Shown here: piece by piece, positions 61,321-64,000 of the stretch
Layout of the letters: each line of letters starts with the position of its first letter
Numbering within the stretch: the stretch's first letter is position 1
NCBI GenBank assembly: GCA_951640165.1
Contig: OX621246.1
Span: forward strand, 34,428,501 to 34,492,500
Direction: 5' to 3'
DNA from: Pseudoips prasinana
Taxonomy: Eukaryota > Arthropoda > Insecta > Lepidoptera > Nolidae
Length of the DNA stretch: 64,000 nt
The notes under the pieces: generated by a model
The model's database searches: none
The model's input: the letters and a program-made list of their open reading frames with translations, nothing else
Told to the model about the DNA's origin: nothing
Program-made: the position numbers and the translations under genes

Positions 61321-62289
61321 CCTTCGGCAGGATAGGCAGGACTGGCATACACGTAAGGATAGGGGGGTGACCCATCACCCCACAACTTATGTACGCAAAT
61401 AAAACATGTTTACAAAAATAAGTAGGTACTTTTTTTAATTAAATAAGTAATATAGTTCTAAATCAGAGTATAAGACACTATATTAACTATTTTATGCGTA
61501 TATATCTAACTAAATTTACGATGTTATGCAGTTCAAACAAATATAATGATGGTGATCGGAACACATGGGCAAATGACATTTAACACAAATAATGTTAACT
61601 TTTTTGTCTTTTTTCCTTGGACACATTGAGCACCGACCTTGTTTCTGTAGTTTTAACGGGGGTTCACTTCCAAAAGGTTCCTGGTTCATGTTTAGAACAT
61701 CCTGTATATTTTGAGTTATTTCTCGCGGTAAATTCGTGTTCAAACGACGCCTCGTATGTGGTTCGGATAATTTCATTGGCAATTCCTTAAAATATCTGCT
61801 TCGAAACTTATTAACAGGAGTCCTGCTTCGATATTGGGCCAACGGGACGTCATCATCGTCACTGGTGTCAGCATGGTCTATAACGTCACCCTGCTCTGAA
61901 TGCACAGACAGATTACCTTCAATATCCGACAATTTACTCTCATCTGAAGAATAATCCCCATCAGAACTTGTATTTCCTAGGTTTTCCAAATATTTATCAA
62001 TATCATCGTCGGTAAGTCTTGCCATTTATGCCGAAAAATGCTGCTATTTTAATTAGCTCTTCACAAACAAACGCGAACGTAAAAGGATAGTGGGGTGATC
62101 GGTCACCCCAGCATGTTTAATATAGCAAAATCCACGACTGTCTGCTAATTAGTGGCATATGCTACTAATTACGTATGCTTAGATAGGAGAATACAGAAAA
62201 TCACAACTCCTCTCAGTTATCGTATAAAAAGTTATCGCATCTTTTTTGAACGAGTGGGGTGATGAGTTACCCCCCTATCCTTCCGAAGG
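61321..62289 (-). mobile_element. Non-autonomous piggyBac-type element with a core-less ORF
   Basis: 969 bp between two TTAA sites (61317-61320 and 62290-62293), the piggyBac target. The ends are CCTTCGGCAGGATAG and CTATCCTTCCGAAGG. A subterminal motif AAGGATAGGGGGGTGACCCA with TCACCCC lies ~30 bp inside the left end and is near-terminal at the right end (GGGGTGATGAGTTACCCCCC). An internal palindrome GGGGTGATCGGTCACCCC lies near 62092. One ORF, with no DDE core. A relative of the flanking repeat without insertion is at 29440-29615. Confidence 0.9.
61516..62025 (-). CDS. piggyBac transposase N terminus joined to C-terminal Cys-rich domain
   Basis: A 169-residue ORF from ATG (62025) to stop. 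Residues 1-75 are acidic (MARLTDDDIDKYLENLG, TSDDDDVPLAQY), like piggyBac transposase N termini. Residues ~130-166 form a cysteine-rich cross-brace: CSMCPRKKD, CVKCHLPMCSDHHHY, CLNC. In piggyBac this domain binds the terminal repeats and carries the nuclear signal. The whole catalytic core (~400 residues with the DDD triad) is missing, yet the two ends are joined in frame with no stop. It might bind element ends without cutting; that is inference. It could equally be a chance deletion product. Confidence 0.82.
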   Translation of the reverse strand: MARLTDDDIDKYLENLGNTSSDGDYSSDESKLSDIEGNLSVHSEQGDVIDHADTSDDDDVPLAQYRSRTPVNKFRSRYFKELPMKLSEPHTRRRLNTNLPREITQNIQDVLNMNQEPFGSEPPLKLQKQGRCSMCPRKKDKKVNIICVKCHLPMCSDHHHYICLNCITS

Positions 62290-62812
62290 TTAATTGTCTT
62301 GGATACCGCAACGAATTTAATCAGAAAGAAAAAAGGAGGAGTTAGAAAATGAATAGTTCCACAATATAGTAAGGACATTACAGACACAATAACAGTATAC
62401 TCAGAATTATATTGATGAACCAGATGACAACGGTTCTGTGCCTGCATTAGTCCACATACCAGCCAATCACAATGTAAAATACAAGAAAAAATAAATGAAA
62501 TCAAAATGCAAAATTAGACGAAAAACCTAGCCCGGAGTTTCTTTCTGTTTTTCTTCTTTAGGTTGACCACCTAGATAACTGGAGAAAGCCCCAGGTTAGT
62601 TAGGGTAGAGTCCTTGCCGGCGATGAGCGCGTTGGCCACTTAACCCATGATATCCGTGCTTGTAGTCCAGTAGCCATTGATCACAGCCTCTTTCAGAATT
62701 CCGTCATTTTACTTCAACGGCCCCCTGAGCTGTGGCCAGGTGCCCTCAGGAATTTGTCACTTAACTTAAGCTACTGGTCGAGAGCCTTCTGCGATCGCCA
62801 ACTGCTCAATGT
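62290..62812. other. Host repeat right half, then unassigned
   Basis: TTGTCTTGGATACCGCAACG with AATCAGAAAGAAAAAAGGAG completes the repeat cut by the piggyBac element. The GC-richer part at 62600-62760 (GAGCTGTGGCCAGGTGCCCT) may be LINE debris but no frame is convincing. Confidence 0.4.
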
Positions 62813-62902
62813 CAAAATTTAGAGAAATCCTTAAATAAAAAACAAATTATTTAGAACTATCCTAAATAATTTGTTATTTATTTAAGGATTTCTCTAAATT
62901 TT
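62813..62902. repeat. Hairpin with ~40-bp arms
   Basis: AAAATTTAGAGAAATCCTTA at the left and TAAGGATTTCTCTAAATTTT at the right, with inner AACAAATTATTTA / TAAATAATTTGTT arms and loop GAACTATCC. A 2-3 base indel in the A-run is the only asymmetry. Confidence 0.9.
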
Positions 62903-63117
62903 ATGGAATAAAACAGACCGCACGGTCTGACAGTGTGGTCTCTTTTATTTATAAATACTATAAATTTTAAATGCTAGTTCAAATTGTTGTTACTTTAATA
63001 TTGTATTTGACTATAGCCATGTACTGCATTGTGAGCTTGACGAGTACAAGTGTATGTTAATACCCAAGTACTGAATAAATTTCATTTCATATAAACTGTA
63101 CCTCTACTCTTTAGTGA
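62903..63117. other. Intron, LINE-like tail
   Basis: ACTGAATAAATTTCATTTCA near 63070 resembles a LINE 3' end. Nothing else recognised. Confidence 0.35.
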
Positions 63118-63255
63118 CCTGTGTGTCTGGGTGTAATTTAGCTATAATATAAATGTATTTATATATACATTCATGTTCATCAGTTGTTTGGTTGCGTTAG
63201 TACAGGCTCTGCTAGTTTGGGATCAGATGGCAGTGTTATTTATCCTACGACATTT
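63118..63255 (+). repeat. tRNA-derived SINE family 2, body fragment
   Basis: CTGTGTGTCTGGGTGTAATT to TTTGGGATCAGATGGCAGTG matches the 3' half of the SINE at 59495. The tRNA head is missing. Confidence 0.72.
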
Positions 63256-63317
63256 ATTAATAAAAAGAAATATATTTAAAAAACACATTGATAAAACTCT
63301 ATTGAACTATTTAACTT

Positions 63318-63762
63318 CCCGGATTGAACTTTTTTTTTTTTCGTAAGGCAGGGGGAATGCCTTCGTATGCCACCCGCAAAAAGTGTCTGCAGGTGGGTAT
63401 GTCGGACTTGCACCGACTAAACCTACCTACCGTGGACTTCTCTTGGCGCCTGATGGGGGAGTCCCGGGAACGCGGGTATGCTGCTCCGGTACCCTCTCGG
63501 ATTGAACCTGCGATTTTGTTCATAAATCACAGGATGGGATACCATCAGTTAGGGTAGCATACACCCTGGTGGTAGTATGAGAAGTGTCCTCTGCTGCCGC
63601 CACGTGAAAGCAGCTCCGGGATGTCAGCAGTCTGTTTGTGGCGCAGTTGCTGTGCCGAACTGGCAGGAGTCGGCAGGTAGGTTTAGTCGGTTCAAGTCCG
63701 ACATAAAGTGTCTTTTTGCGGGTGGCATGTGTAGGCAATCCCCCTGCTTTAATAAAAAAAAG
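63318..63762. mobile_element. Element with ~100-bp inverted ends
   Basis: The left arm (about 63328-63430: AGGCAGGGGGAATGCC, CACCCGCAAAAAGTGTCTGC, CGACTAAACCTACCTACC) is the approximate reverse complement of the right arm (about 63675-63762: GGTAGGTTTAGTCGGTTCAA, AAAGTGTCTTTTTGCGGGTG, GGCAATCCCCCTGC). The interior has no recognised ORF. Confidence 0.68.
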
Positions 63763-63799
63763 GGTAGCACACACCTTAACTGGGGGGCTACCGCCATTC

Positions 63800-64000
63800 G
63801 CTGATAATCGTCAGCGTGATCGGCGTTCAAATAGATGAAGATTAAAAATGACTAGATCATTCGTGGCCATAATGGCCAAAAAGTTTAACATCGATTCATT
63901 TATGACGTCACATGTCCTCATGGAAGCCGATTGAGCGAATGATTTAGTCGTTGTAATCTTCATCTATTAGAACGCCGATCACGATCACGATGATCGGCGA
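63800..64000. mobile_element. MITE with ~50-bp terminal inverted repeats (cut by window end)
   Basis: GTGATCGGCGTTCAAATAGA then TGAAGATTAAAAATGACTAG at the left is answered at 63930-63990 by CGAATGATTTAGTCGTTGTA then ATCTTCATCTATTAGAACGC. GATCGGCG occurs again at the extreme end. The element may extend beyond 64000. Confidence 0.75.

Noticed and set aside
28877..64000. Further upstream netrin exons (LE1, laminin N-terminal domain)
   Set aside because: I looked for the LE1 cysteine pattern and CRHNTAG-type motif on the minus strand and found none. They are probably beyond the window, though a short exon could have been missed by eye.

Overview
The window looks like lepidopteran (moth or butterfly) nuclear DNA. 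It is AT-rich and intron-dominated. It is packed with Helitrons that end in a hairpin plus CTAG, tRNA-derived SINEs, and Jockey-type LINE fragments of kinds familiar from Lepidoptera. The only host gene I can support is a netrin gene on the minus strand. No bacterial-style operon, rRNA gene, functional tRNA gene or CRISPR array is present.

Host gene. Four consecutive netrin exons can be read from splice sites, reading phase and protein motifs. In transcript order they are laminin-EGF repeat 2 (28688-28876), laminin-EGF repeat 3 (4927-5076), a short linker exon (4084-4146) and the first exon of the C-terminal NTR domain (357-428). All four exons are phase 1 at both ends and carry GT donors and AG acceptors. 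Almost everything else is netrin intron: about 3.7 kb, 0.8 kb and 23.6 kb between these exons, plus about 35 kb upstream of the LE2 exon in which I found no further exon. The N-terminal laminin domain, LE1 and the end of the NTR domain appear to lie outside the window.

Large mobile elements. There are two nearly identical Tc1-type transposons (10999-12584 and 55193-56784, same orientation). A Ty3/gypsy element of the CsRn1/Kabuki type (22074-26955, minus strand) has its pol gene broken by a fold-back duplication. A BEL/Pao element (32697-38638, minus strand) has identical LTRs, has lost integrase, and keeps an envelope-like ORF. A 5'-truncated LINE with a long reverse transcriptase ORF lies at about 17300-19391. 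A 969-bp piggyBac-type element (61321-62289) has an ORF that joins the acidic N terminus to the cysteine-rich C terminus with no catalytic core.

Small elements and repeats. There are two Helitron families, at least three tRNA-derived SINE families, a 5S-rRNA-like SINE, a TA-flanked 137-bp MITE family, a Harbinger-like MITE with TAA duplications, several long perfect hairpins, a ~98-bp satellite, a ~50-bp minisatellite split by a LINE, and a 45-bp minisatellite that stays in frame. Several insertions are nested, so their relative ages can be read directly.

The genes do not form a pathway. The netrin exons are the host signal and the rest is an archive of insertions into its introns. The most unusual items are the core-less piggyBac ORF, the integrase-less but envelope-bearing BEL/Pao copy, and the fold-back in the Kabuki-like pol gene.
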